This document shows positions 10,536-21,472 of a stretch of DNA of 64,000 bases, piece by piece. The stretch lies in assembly GCA_963971575.1 (NCBI GenBank), contig OZ020613.1, positions 46,308,739 through 46,372,738 on the forward strand, written 5' to 3'. The stretch comes from Liopterus haemorrhoidalis. Lineage: Eukaryota; Arthropoda; Insecta; Coleoptera; Dytiscidae. The notes beneath the pieces are model-generated. The model saw nothing but the letters and a program-made list of their open reading frames with translations, did no database searches and was not told the DNA's origin. Both the position numbers and the translations under genes were made by a program. Numbering within the stretch: the first letter of the stretch is position 1; each line of letters begins with the position of its first letter.

Positions 10536-11260
10536 TTAGCATTGTCTCTCTCCAAAATGTATGCGTTTGTGAGTAGTGAGATTTGATGATTGTGAAAAAG
10601 TTTTATTACATTGATCACATTTGAAAGGTTTCTCTCTAGAATGTATTCGTTTGTGACAAGTAAGACTGAATAATACTGAAAATGCTTTACCACACTGATC
10701 ACATTTGTAGGGTTTCTCTCCAGAATGTCTTCGTTTGTGTTTAATGAGGCTTGAGGAACGAGAAAATACTTGATCACACTCATTACATTTGAAAGGTTTT
10801 TCTCCAGAATGAGTTCGTTTGTGAGAAGTGAGAGTTGATAAATCATTAAATGCTTTATCACACTGTTCACATTTGAATGGTCTCTCACCAGAATGTATTC
10901 GTTTGTGATTAAGAAGATTTGATGACAATGAAAAAGCTTTATCACACTGATCACATTTGAATGGTCTTTCCCCAGAATGAACTCGGTTATGTGCAATGAG
11001 ACTATGCTTTACTTTAAAGTCTTTATTACACTGTTCGCATTTGAATGGTTTTTCTCCAGAATGTATTAGTTTGTGTCTAATGAGATGTGATGACTTTAAA
11101 AATGCTTTATCACACTGCTCACATTTGAAACGTCTCTCTTTAGAATGTACCGTTTTGTGTCTATTGAAATGTGATGATCTTGAAGTTGTGGGTTGTTCAC
11201 ACTTGTTATTGGCCAGGGACACACAACTCCTATCTGAATTACTGGAAGATGTTCCCCTAG
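10536..11260 (-). CDS. P1 zinc-finger exon: 7 tandem C2H2 fingers
   Basis: The last exon of P1, probably a nuclear DNA-binding transcription factor. The acceptor TTTCCAG is just above 11260; the first codon is completed by the G left by the previous exon, giving A-RGTSSSNSDRSC. A half finger (KCEQPTTSRSSHF) is followed by seven full C2H2 fingers with FKCEQC/FKCDQC starts and HSGEKPF-type linkers, variable at helix positions (for example LKSSHLIRH, SLSSNLLNH, SRSSSLIKH). The frame ends early at GERQC-stop. The opening RGTSSS matches P2 and P3. The open frame leftward of 11260 in the intron is not coding. Confidence 0.92.
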
Positions 11261-11417
11261 CTGGAAACAAACTTGCATTTATTAATGAGAATTAACTTGT
11301 TGACATAAAGTTAATATATACGATATTGAGTGTGTTGCACAGCACCATTTAATGCTTTGAATAATATTCCAGTGCGTCCGGGTTCGTCAACTGCTTTGTG
11401 TATTGTCGTATTCTTAT

Positions 11418-11472
11418 ACGACCGCCTATGACCGCCTACGACCGCCTATGACCGCCTACGACCGCCTATGAT
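11418..11472. repeat. 11-bp minisatellite in a P1 intron
   Basis: About five units of GACCGCCTAYG in a row, alternating C and T in the variable position (GACCGCCTATG / GACCGCCTACG). GC-rich compared with the intron around it. Confidence 0.85.
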
Positions 11473-11851
11473 ATAAAACTTTGAGCGTCAGTGTAGCTAA
11501 AATGGGTGTGACGTAACACGCACTCAATATTCGACACTCTGTATCTGTACCTCAAAATAAAAGTGTATTAACTTACATTCAACAGGTTTGCAAAAGACCA
11601 AATTGACAACTTCAAATTCTATTATCATATATGGTTGTAATATTATTAAAACAATATTTCCGTTACCACTAAAAATACAATATAATCGAAAAAAAGTTGG
11701 ATAGCAGTCCAAGAATATTAATTTTTTAAATTTGTGTTGGCAATATCTGTGATGTTCATTATTTTTAATGGATATTCATGTCTGAGCTTAACCTAACTTT
11801 GAAACAGGAAATTCGAAACTTACAACGAACAAAATAATATTATTGACTGAC

Positions 11852-12010
11852 CTGCATCTTGTACAGTTATACTCTCCCAATATTCACCGTCATTTTCACG
11901 TTCAGATTTGATGTCTATCTCCTCTGTAATGATAATATTAGTGTTGTCGTTATATTGAGACATGTAGTCAGTAGATGATATGCAATATGTCTTCCTAGTA
12001 TCGCGACTCA
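11852..12010 (-). CDS. P1 linker exon L3
   Basis: A 159-bp exon, exactly the length of L3 in P2 and P3. The acceptor TATATTTCAG lies above 12010 and the donor GTCAGT below 11852. Both boundaries are phase 1, and the last G joins CT of the finger exon to give Ala. It encodes SRDTRKTYCISSTDYMSQYN, an IIITEE stretch and IDIKSERE: acidic, with one I-K-S-E match to the SUMO-acceptor consensus. No fold is recognised; it is likely a disordered linker between the N-terminal region and the fingers. Homology to three other exons in the window makes it convincing. Confidence 0.88.
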
Positions 12011-12237
12011 CTGAAATATAAATGTTTAAAGTTACAATTACTTTGAGCCTTTATTTTAATTTTTCGTAGAAAATTAAATACGTTGCTTGAACTATAATTG
12101 TTTATATTTTTTTAAATATAAACTATTATAGATCATGTAGTGTCAAGCAACATTCTAATTTAATGGTATACCCTATTTTCAATAATAAAAATGCTGTGCA
12201 TTGGATGTAATGAAATTTCAATCAATTATATAAACAA

Positions 12238-15200
12238 CTAGCTGAGCACCTGTGCTTCGCTACGGTATATTAACGATCTCATTAGTGTCATTAGTGCAAA
12301 ATTCTCAGTCTGTTTTTAAACATGTGTATGGTTAACCTCTGTAAGAAAAACCTAGTCGATATCTGATTTGTCCTAAAAGATATTGAGGAATCCGTGAAAA
12401 AACATTTTACTCTTTTTCACAACATAGAGGTCGAACTTCAAAAAAGCCTTTCTTAGTAGGTTCTTACGTCAAACTGAGTAAAAAAAAAACTGTAAAACAT
12501 TTTAAATATTTTAAAAAGACGTATATGCCAAAAAGAAATGTTATAACTCAACAAACGAAGGAAATACGAAGGGTTCTAAACCCTGAATGCAGATCCACCC
12601 TTTAAGTATGGGTAACTTTTGTAAGCAAAAACCAAGTCAATATCTCAATAGTCCTAAGAGATGTTGAGGAATCCGTGAAATCACATTTCAGCCCTTTTCA
12701 CCTCCTTAGGGATCGAATTTTGAAAAGTTCCATATTAGTGGGTGCTTACGTCATGGAGGGAATATATTTCCCGAATGTCATGTCTTTATGTCAAGGGACA
12801 TTCTATCGAATAAAAAATACCAATTAACCCCGTTAGGGATGAAATTTTAAAAAATTGTCAAAACGCTTACTAAATATTTTAAATAGAAAGCTATGTAGGT
12901 TTCTATTTAATAGAAACCTATTTAAGGTTTCTATAATTCACCCCGAATGTAGATTCATCCCTTTAGGGGTTGATTAGGGCAAAATCCTGAATTTCAGTTG
13001 CAAACATTTGTATGGGTAACCTTTGTAAGCAAAAACTCAGTCGATATCTGATTGGTCCTAAAAGACATTGAGGAATTCCTGAAATCATATTTCACCCCCA
13101 TTTTACCCCCTTAGAGGTCGACTTTCGAAAAATCTCTTCTTGGGGGAATATTTTAGCAAATTTCATGTATCTATGTCCAAAAAACATTGTATCGAATAAA
13201 AAATACCCATTTATCCCTTTAAGGGTGAAAATTTAAAAAACTGTCAATATTATTTCGAAGTATTTTAAAAAGACATCTATGTGCCAAAAAGGAATGTTAT
13301 GACTCAACAAACACAGGAAATTCGACGGGATGTATAATTCAATCCGAATGTAGATTCGCCCCTTTAGGGGTTGATTAGGATAAAATACTGAAATAAGTTT
13401 TTGGTATTTGTATAGGTAACCTTTATAAGCAAAAATCAAATCGCTCATAACTTATTGGTCCTAAGAAATATTGAGGAATCCTTGAAATCACATTTCACCC
13501 TTTAGGGGTGCAATTTTAAAACACTATCAAAACCGTTTCGAGGTTTTTTAAAAAAACAACCATCAGCCAAAAATAAATGTTATGACTCAACAAATACAGG
13601 AAATACGACGGGATGTATAGTTAAGTCCGAATGTAGATTCGCCCTTTTAGGGGTTGATTAGGACAAAATCCTGAAATAGATTTTTTGGCCTTTGTATTGG
13701 TAATCTTTATAACCAAATCGATATTTTATGGGTCGTCAGAGATATTACAGTATCATTAAAATCACAAGGGGGTGGGGAGGAATCACAAGGGGAAATTAAA
13801 AGAACTGTCAAAACTATTTCGAGATATTTAAAAAAGACACCTATGTGCCAAAAAGGTATGTTATAAGTCAACAAACACAGAAAATACGACTGCATGTATA
13901 ATTCACCCCGATTGTAGATTCACCCTTTTAGGGGTTGATTAAGACAAAATCCTGAAATAGGGTTTTCGGCATTTATATGAGTAATCTTTGTAAGAAAAAA
14001 CCAAGTCGATATTTTATTGGTTCTAAGAGATATTAAGAAATCCTTGAAGTCACATTTCACCCCTTTTCATCCTTAAGGGATGCAATTTTAAAACACTGTC
14101 AATATTATTTCGAGATATTTTAAAAAGAAACTTATGTGCAAAAAAGAAATTTTATAACTCGACAAACTCAGGAAATACGACGGCATGTTTAATTTACCCC
14201 GATTGTATATTTACCCCTTTACGGGTTGATTAGGACAAAAATCTGAAATAAGTTTTACGGCATTTGTATGAGTAACCTTTGTAAGCAAAAATTGGTCCTA
14301 AGAGATATTAAGGAATCCTTGAATTAACATTTCACCCTTTTTCACCCTTTAGGGACGTAATTTTAAAAAACTGTCAATACTATTTCGAGATATTTTAAAA
14401 AGGCACTTATATGCCAAAAATAAGTTTTATAACTCAACAAACACAGGAAATACGACGGGATGTATAATTTACCCCGATTGTAGATTCACCCCTTTAGGGG
14501 TTGATTAGGACAAAATCCTGAAATTAGTTTTTCGTTATTTGTATGGATAATTTTTGTAAGCAAAAAGCAAGTCGATATTTTATTGGTCCTAAGAAATATT
14601 AAGGAATCCTTGAAATCACACGTCACCCCTTTTCACCCTTTGGGGCTGAAATTTTAAAAAACTGTCAAAACCAGTTCGAGATATTTTAGAAAGACACTTA
14701 CGTGCCAAAAATAAATTTTATAACTCAACAAACACAGGAAATACGATGGGATGTATAATTCACCCCGACTGTAGATTCACCCCTTTAGGGCTTTATTAGG
14801 ACAAAATCCTGAAATTGGTTTTTCGTTATTTGTATGGGTAATCATTGTAAGCAAAAAGCAAGTCGATATCTTATTGGTCCTAAAAGATACTAAAGAATCC
14901 TTGAAATCACACGTCACCCCTTTTCACCCTTTAGGGGTGGAATTTTAAAAAATTGTCAAAACCATTTTGAGATATTTTAAAAACACACCTATGTGCCAAA
15001 AATAAACCTTATAACTGAACAAACACAGGAAATACAACGGGATGTAAAATTCACCCCGACAGTAGATTCACCTCTTTAGGGCTTGATTAGGACAAAATCC
15101 TGAAATAAGTTTTTCGGCATTTGTATGGGTAATCTTTGTAAGCAAAAACTAAGTCGATATCCCATCGACCCGAAGAGATATTAAAGAATCCGTGAAATCA

Positions 15201-15405
15201 CATTTCACCCCTTTTCGCCCCTTAGGGGTTGAATTTCGAAAAATTCCTTATTAGTGGGTGCTTACGTCATGGAGGGAATATACTCTCCAAATTTCAAGTT
15301 TCTAGGCCCAGGGGCCTAGCCCAGGCCCAGGTTTCGGGCTGGGAGGTGAGGAGTCGGTCAGTCAGTCAGTCAGGACACTGCCTTATATATATATATATAT
15401 ATAGA
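12238..15405 (-). mobile_element. Second non-autonomous Helitron copy, opposite strand
   Basis: On the minus strand it starts A then TCTATATATATATATATAAG (15405) and ends with the hairpin AGCACAGGTGCT, then CAGCTAG and T (12238). The interior is the same satellite family as 4223-9266 but with shorter, more regular units of about 300 bp (landmark AGGACAAAATCCTGAAAT recurring). It lies in the P1 intron between L2 and L3. No coding sequence; apparent open frames are satellite by-products. Confidence 0.8.
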
Positions 15406-15599
15406 TTGATTATATAAAAGAGAAATATCGAAAGAAGCGAAGGTATAAATCTTAAAAAAAGAAGCGGTGACCATATTAACATACAGCTTGGAGCCATGGA
15501 CTACCACGGAAACAATGCTAAGCAGAGTAAGAAGCACTGAAATGATATTCTTGACAAAAATTGACGGGAAAACCAAATTTGACCGAACCAGACTGCATC

Positions 15600-15925
15600 C
15601 AAACGTTAGTGTACGTGGAACACATTAAAAAAAATTGTCACCCTTTTGAAAATATCAATTATTGTCTATTTGTGATATAAATCCACACAGTGATGTGCAC
15701 TGTGAAGCTTTACTTCGTTTGGTCAACAACAGGTGAGTTCTAAAGTTGACCAAACGATTCTACTTCCAAACTTTTAAACGGTAGTGTATGTGGACTGCAT
15801 ATATTTAAAAAAAAAAACTGTCACCCTTTTGAAAATATCAACTATTGTCTGTTTGTGATATAAATCCACACAGTAGTGTGCAATGTGAAGCTTTTAATTC
15901 GTATGGTCATAAATAGGATTCAGTT
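15600..15925 (+). repeat. Tandem duplication of about 180 bp in a P1 intron
   Basis: TGTCACCCTTTTGAAAATAT followed by the ATTGTCT...TGTGATATAAATCCACACAGT block occurs twice (from about 15637 and about 15818), each ending in a GTGAAGCTTT phrase and a TGGTCA. No gene. Confidence 0.7.
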
Positions 15926-16073
15926 TTACATAGTAAGCTAACACTGATTATTAATAGTCCGAAAAATCCTAGTAAAGATCAAATATATAGATAAAAAGTA
16001 CTTGTTATTCAGCTCAGCAGTCACACTAAGAAAATGCTTTAAACATTCAATAATAAAGCAGTAGCTTACTGAC

Positions 16074-16208
16074 CACTGTCTGAAACAGCTGCACTTTCTA
16101 GCTCATTTTCTTCAAATTCACTGGCGGGCACAGGTTCAGACTTGATGTCGATCATTTCTGAGTCAATGATATCATAATAAACAATATCAGCAACTCCGTC
16201 TGCAATAC
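16074..16208 (-). CDS. P1 linker exon L2 (proximal copy)
   Basis: A 135-bp exon with acceptor TTTATTTCAG above 16208 and donor GTCAGT below 16074, phase 1 at both ends. Protein: GIADGVADIVYYDI, then SEMIDIKSEPVPASEF and ESAAVSDSG. It matches L2 of P2, P3 and P4 (IYIKSEPVD...F..ELE.A.V). It contains an I-K-S-E-P site. This would be joined to L3 at 12010 downstream; the upstream neighbour, L1 at 27430, is 11 kb away across the retrotransposon nest. Confidence 0.85.
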
Positions 16209-16740
16209 CTGAAATAAACAGATTCTGGTGAAAATTAACGAATAACTCACTGTAAAATAGTAGATTATGTACCAATACAGGAAATAGAAAGTTTTCAGGG
16301 CCGAAAGAAGAGATGCTGAGGCGAGTCCGAAGCTGACTATTTTTTGAGGCTCGGTAAACTGCTTTCCCGCTGTGGTTCACACAATATTTATTATCCTATT
16401 GGGCTCAACAGCGTTATGAAGTGACACTGGGCGGACAAAATCTGACTAACTAGTGAGACGAATAACTGTTTATTGTTTACATGTGGTTACCTCGTGTTTG
16501 TATCGCGTTTAAACGTTAATGTTGCAGTTTGTTTGTAACATTAACTTTGATAGCATCTATTATTCTTTTTTTATATTATTTTGTTATAATGAGTTGAAAT
16601 AACACAAACTGCTGTGTATTTAGTTGTCACTCTAAGAAAAAAAAATGATATAAACATTAACTTCCAATTTTTTTTAAATGTAAAACAATTAGTGAAAATT
16701 ATAAATATATTTGGTGTTGTGGAAGAAATAAATACGAAAA
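16209..16740. other. P1 intron, no feature seen
   Basis: AT-rich intronic sequence without a recognisable coding stretch or element end. Confidence 0.4.
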
Positions 16741-16743
16741 AGT

Positions 16744-16785
16744 TGACGTGAAGTGTGAATTTTCACACATTTCAGGGTTTTATAA
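16744..16785 (-). repeat. Orphan end of the tRNA-like-bearing element
   Basis: GTGAAGTGTGAATTTTCACA and CATTTCAGGGTTTT match in reverse the terminal block at 1928-1962 and 57017-57048, but the sequence next to it (TATAAGCC) is unrelated to the element interior. A third, truncated trace of the family. Confidence 0.7.
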
Positions 16786-16874
16786 GCCAATATAAACCAA
16801 TATAAATGTCTTTAAAAAACAGATTAAAAACTATTATATTAACTCTTATTAATATACCTATTTTTAATATTTTC

Positions 16875-16875
<1 letters not shown>

Positions 16876-16918
<43 letters not shown>

Positions 16919-16920
16919 TT
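16876..16920 (+). repeat. (TAA)n microsatellite
   Basis: About 14-15 perfect TAA/AAT units directly abut the 5' break of the retrotransposon fragment that follows. Confidence 0.9.
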
Positions 16921-17683
16921 AGCGGAGTCCACACTCTGTAGGTTGTGCCACCACCATTCTGAAACGATAATGCACATTCTGTCTGCTTGTCCATCTCTTG
17001 CAGCGTCGAGCTACGTGTCTCGACATAATGCTGCTCTCCGCGTGCTCTACTATCATCTTAGACATGCCTATGGTATTGACCAAATACCGGTTATACCGTA
17101 CGTCCCTTCTGACATAGAATCGGTGGTGGAAAATTCCAAGTGCCGAATTTATTGGAATTACTCCTTACCCACCTCGAGGTTACTGACAGCCACTAAGCCG
17201 GACATAACCCTCCTGGATATCGAGACCAAACAGATGTTTGTGATCGAATTCTCAAGTCCAGCTGAGAAGAATATCTCTCTCAAGGAGGAGGAAAAGAGGT
17301 CCAAGTATATGGACCTCTTGTCCGAGCTTAGAAAGCTGTATCCCGGGTATAAAGTTAAGCTTGTAGTCCCTGATAGTTGGTGTTTTGGGTGGCATGAAAG
17401 CCTCCAATCGAAGGGAAATCGAGTCCATTCCCGTCTGCAGATCTTCTGCCAACTCTTTGATCTGCAGGATGCAGAAAGCAGTGCTGCTCGGGTCACTCCG
17501 CATTGTGCGGGCACTGGATCTAGCGTAATTTCCGCGGCTGCATATCGCCAGGGTTTGGGATGCAGTCGTGTGTATTTAGCTCCACTAGTCTCTAGTATGA
17601 CGCGGCTCAAAAGGTTGCTGAAGTTTGAGATTAGTGGACGCTTGTCAAGACCTGACAAACCCCAAAATAATATTACAACATAA
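16921..17683 (+). pseudogene. 5'-truncated non-LTR retrotransposon, endonuclease-domain end
   Basis: The frame opens LCHHHSETIMHILSACPSLA (a CCHC-type zinc knuckle with E-T-x-x-H-I) and then SSYVSRHNAALRVLYYHL. Next come TATKPDITLLD, VIEFSSPAEKNISLKEEEK and RSKYMDLLSEL: the K/R-PD...E pattern of the restriction-like endonuclease at the C-terminus of R2/R4/Dong-type elements. The frame stays open to 17683, a normal end. The reverse transcriptase is missing, and the upstream break is exactly at a TAA microsatellite, noteworthy because Dong-type elements favour TAA repeats. No host role expected. Confidence 0.8.
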
Positions 17684-17702
17684 CATATTAAAAACCAAAA
17701 AC

Positions 17703-17985
17703 TTATCAATAAAAGATAATTAAAATTAAATTAAAATTAAAATTAAAATTAAAATTAAAATTAAAATTAAAATTAAAATTAAAATTAAAATTAAAATTAA
17801 AATTAAAATTAAAATCAAAATCAAAATTAAAATCAAAATTAAAATTAAATTCAAAATTAAAATCTAAATTAAAATTAAAATTAAAATTAAAATTAAAATT
17901 AAAATCAAAATCAAAATCAAAATTAAAATCAAAATCAAAATTAAAATCAAAATCAAAATTAAAATCAAGACATTGTACAATAACA
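17703..17985. repeat. (TTAAAA)n hexamer array with TTAAAA/TCAAAA variants
   Basis: About 45 units, pure at the left and mixed with TCAAAA at the right. It lies between the 3' end of the endonuclease-bearing fragment (plus) and the 3' end of a jockey-like element (minus), so it could be the tail of either. Confidence 0.9.
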
Positions 17986-18479
17986 AATCAAAATCAAAAT
18001 TTATACAAATAAAAAATACAAAGTTAATATAATAAAATCTTAATTATGTAAGTATATCTAAATGCCAGGAGCTGAGTGGCGGTGTGATAAACTTAATTAA
18101 AATAATAAATAACACATAAACATAAATTATTTTTTTTTTTTTTACATAGTTATAATTTAAAAAGTAAACAGGTTTAAAATGTATAGTTAAAATATTCTTC
18201 TATTTTGTAGAATGCTTGGTTCCTGAGAACCTTTTTTATGGTGCTCTTAAATTTGGTCCTATCCATGTTTTTTAGATGGGATGGAAGGTGATTATAGAGC
18301 TTAATAGCTTGGTAGTTTAGGCTTTTCTCACTCTTGGCTAACTTATGCGACGGAGTAGGAATGATGGTGTGTTTTTGTCTCGTCTCATACTGATTGGGGT
18401 TAGCCTTAAATAGTCTTTTTTCGTTTTCCTTGGTATAGAGCAGAGCATTCATAATATAAATATAAGGCAGAGTCAATAT
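17986..18479 (-). pseudogene. Outer jockey-like non-LTR element, 3' segment
   Basis: Coding down to 18174 on the minus strand: TLPYIYIMNALLYTKENEK, KHTIIPTPSHKLAK and LYNHLPSHLKNM then FKSTIKKVLRNQAFYKIEEY, the C-terminal tail usual for jockey/CR1-type polymerases. Below it is 3' UTR with a short oligo(T) on the plus strand. Codon for codon it continues from the piece at 19882-20092: KKVKI joins LTLPYIY across the inserted element 18480-19881, so the element was already in place when that insertion landed. Confidence 0.85.
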
Positions 18480-19881
18480 AGGGCATTCTCGGTTACTTGG
18501 GGCACTGGAGTACTTCGGCATGTCACTTAACATATGTATTTGGTTCGAATCATATCTACGCGAAAGATGGCAATACGTGGAATTTAATGGCTCAAAATCC
18601 GACAATTATTTATCAACCAGTGGCGTCCCCCAGGGATCGAACCTTGGGCCCCTGATGTTTCTCCTGGTGGTTAATAATATCCCAGATATCGTGAGCAATA
18701 GTCAGTGTGAAATGTTCGCGGATGATATAAAGATTTACCGCAGAATCACTGTCTTGAATTGCAAGGCGACTTGCAAAGATTATGTGAGTGGAGTGCAGCT
18801 ACTGGTTTATTATTTAATGCTGCAAAATGCAAAATTATGACTTACTCCCGTAAGAGAGATGTTATAATCTACGATTATACAATGAATGGCTGCATTATAC
18901 CACGAACTGAAACCGTAAAAGACCTGGGAATACTGTTTGATTGCGAGCTGAAATTTCAACACCATATTGACCACATAGTGAACAGTGCCTTAAGGAAGAT
19001 GGGTTATGTTCTCCGTTTGACCAGAGATTTTCGTCAGAGTCGGACGTACATTGCATTGTTTAATTCCTATGTAAGGCCTACACTTGAGTATGGGAGCATT
19101 ATATGGGCACCCTATCAAGCAAAATACCAAAAAAGTATTGAAAATGTTCAATCGCGGTACTACCGCGTTGTAGAATTACGCATGACAGGGGTATATCCAA
19201 GATACAAATCATCCCAAGACGTGCTGAAAGCATTTGATGTCAGGACTTTGGCGGCGAGCAGGGATGTAATGTCGCTCATGTTTCTGTATAAGACACTAAA
19301 TAATTTAATCGACGACATTAATATCTTGTCTAGAATATACGTCAGAGTGCCTTCTCGGGACTTTAGAATCAGAGACACATTATTTGTTTGCAAAAGGGCC
19401 AACACGGAGCACTATAAGATGAGCCCACTGCATAAAATGGCGGCTCTTTACAATCAACTTTTGTCTGCAGACAGATCTATTGATATATTTAATGTAAGTT
19501 ATAAAAGATTTCGCAGTATTGTCTTAAACTTGATGTAGTGAGTCACATTGCAGTAATAATCCAAGTAAATAACAACGTGCAAGTTCCTACCTCCAAAATA
19601 AATCTGTGTAGTACAAACGACCTTCAGTGTTTCTGTGAATATATGAAATGTTTTGATTATGCTTGTGTAACGGAAAAGATATTGTATGTTAGAACATGTA
19701 AATGTATTTGTATGTAAAACAAAGTTACTGTATGTACCTAAAATATCACTATATGTACTGTACTTTTATATATGTTTGAATGTAAATGTTATATATATGT
19801 AATGTATGAGTGTATGGGCACAATAAGGGACCATTGGTCTGTGGTGTCCAATAATAAAATAAAATAAAATAAAATAAAATA
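18480..19881 (+). mobile_element. 5'-truncated jockey-like element nested in the outer one
   Basis: Plus strand. The frame is open from the junction (LLGALEYFGMS), giving IWFESYLRERWQYVEFNG, GVPQGSNLGPLMFLL and the catalytic MFADDIKIY. A frameshift near 18765 moves to LQRLCEWSAATGLLFNAAKC, VKDLGILFD, PTLEYGSIIWAPYQ and the end of the frame at 19538. The 3' UTR ends in an AAAAT-rich tail (about 19850-19880). Copied text AATAT-like at both junctions fits a target duplication. Dead because of the frameshift and 5' truncation. Confidence 0.85.
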
Positions 19882-20092
19882 TTTTTACCTTCTTAAAGTG
19901 TTCTCGACACGACTCACGTATATTTGCAGACGCAATTATCCGGATGGCCCTTTTTTGTAGCTTTAAGATGGTATTGCTGTAGGTGCTGTTGCCCCAAAAT
20001 TCGATGCCATACGAAAGTATGGAGTGAAAATGAGTGTAATACACCATAATTAAAGCTGGTTTAGATATTTTTGCTTTTAGGGCACGTATCTA
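19882..20092 (-). pseudogene. Outer jockey-like element, middle segment
   Basis: Minus strand: IRALKAKISKPALIMVYYTH, HSILSYGIEFWGN, LQKRAIRIIA, SCREHFKKVKI. It fits between the pieces at 24407-25375 and 17986-18479. Its upper edge at 20092 abuts the TTTA-repeat tail of the element inserted there. Confidence 0.85.
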
Positions 20093-20351
20093 TTTATTTA
20101 TTTATTTATTTATTTATTACAATAGGGCCACACAACAGGCAACTGCCCAATAATAGTGCGGCACAAATATAAAGAATAATTACATTAATTTAAAGTAGCA
20201 GTAACAAATAACAAAAAGCATCAAAATAATTATAAAAAAAAAAAAAAAATGAAAAATAATACAAATAATTATAAAAATAATAGTAATATCATTAATAATA
20301 ACAACATAAATAGTTCATGAAAAGAGGGTAACTTAAGATTAAAACAATAAT

Positions 20352-21443
20352 TTAAATTACATCGTTGATAATATTTTTGAATGTAGTTAAGTTATTACAA
20401 AAAATATCCGTATGTACATTTTTACATACACTGTTGTATAACAAAGACATTCGCACAACCGGATAATTCATGACAGAATTAGTATTAATATGTGATAAAT
20501 AAAATATGTCATTGATTCTGGTATTATAGTTGGCTGTGCGAATACCAAACTTAGACAACAGGTCAGGACAATCTACTTCATTATTCAAAATTTTATATAA
20601 GAACATACAGTCAATGACACGTCTTCTGTGCTCCAATGTTTTTAAATTAAATTCAATATCTGGAAATTTGTAACTGATAAAATTAGTAAACTTATTTTGA
20701 ATACTTTCCATACGTTTTATATATACATCATACTGAGGGTTCCAACAGGATGAAGCATATTCAAGTTGACATCTAATTAAAGAAAAATATAGTAATAGAA
20801 GCGTTTTTGGATTAGTAAATATCCTACCAGTTCTAATTAGAAATCCGAGCATCTTATAAGATTTTTTAATGATATTATTAATATGAACATCAAATATTAA
20901 TTTCGAATCGATAGTGACGCCTAAGTCTTTAATTGTATTAACTTTAACCAGGGTTTTATCATTAATATTATAATTAAATTCAAATATGTATCTATTACGC
21001 GAAAAAGTTATATGAAAACATTTATATATGTTTAATTTAAGTCTATTTTCTTTACAATATTTAATTAACCGGTTGACATCCTCTTGTATTTTAACACAAT
21101 CATTGTGTGATGTAATCTGTTTGAAAATTTTTAAATCATCAGCATATAAGAGGAATTTTGAATTTTGAAAACAGAAGTAAATATCATTTATAAAAATGTT
21201 GAATAGTAAAGGCCCTAGGTCCGAACCCTGGGGAACTCCAGATGAAATTTTGTTATAATTTGAAGTAAATCCATTAATTGTTACACATTGTTCACGGTCT
21301 GTGAGATAAGATCTAAACCAAGCCAGCAAACATCCACCCACACCGAATCCAGCAAGTTTATGTAATAAAATATTATGGTCAATAGTATCAAATGCCTTGC
21401 TGAAATCAGTGTAAATAGAATCTACCTGCAAGCGATTATCCAT
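20352..21443 (-). pseudogene. ORF2 reverse transcriptase part of the nested CR1/jockey-like element
   Basis: Continues ORF2 after a frameshift near 21480. Motifs in order: YTDFSKAFDTIDHNILLHKL, SSGVPQGSDLGPLLFN, LLYADDLKIFKQI (catalytic YADD), LKLNIYKC, IKDLGVTID, CQLEYASSCWNPQYD, then the tail to the stop at 20352. All reverse transcriptase blocks are present. This copy could not make the enzyme because of the upstream frameshift and stop. Confidence 0.9.
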
Positions 21444-21472
21444 GGATTTAAGTATATAATCAGTATATAAAA

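Noticed and set aside
10391..10996. A 201-codon minus-strand frame overlapping the P1 fingers
   Set aside because: Repetitive shadow frame of the finger repeats; it lacks the Cys and His spacing. Similar shadows occur over P2 and P3.
17158..17709. A 183-codon minus-strand frame
   Set aside because: Antisense shadow of the zinc-knuckle and endonuclease frame on the plus strand.
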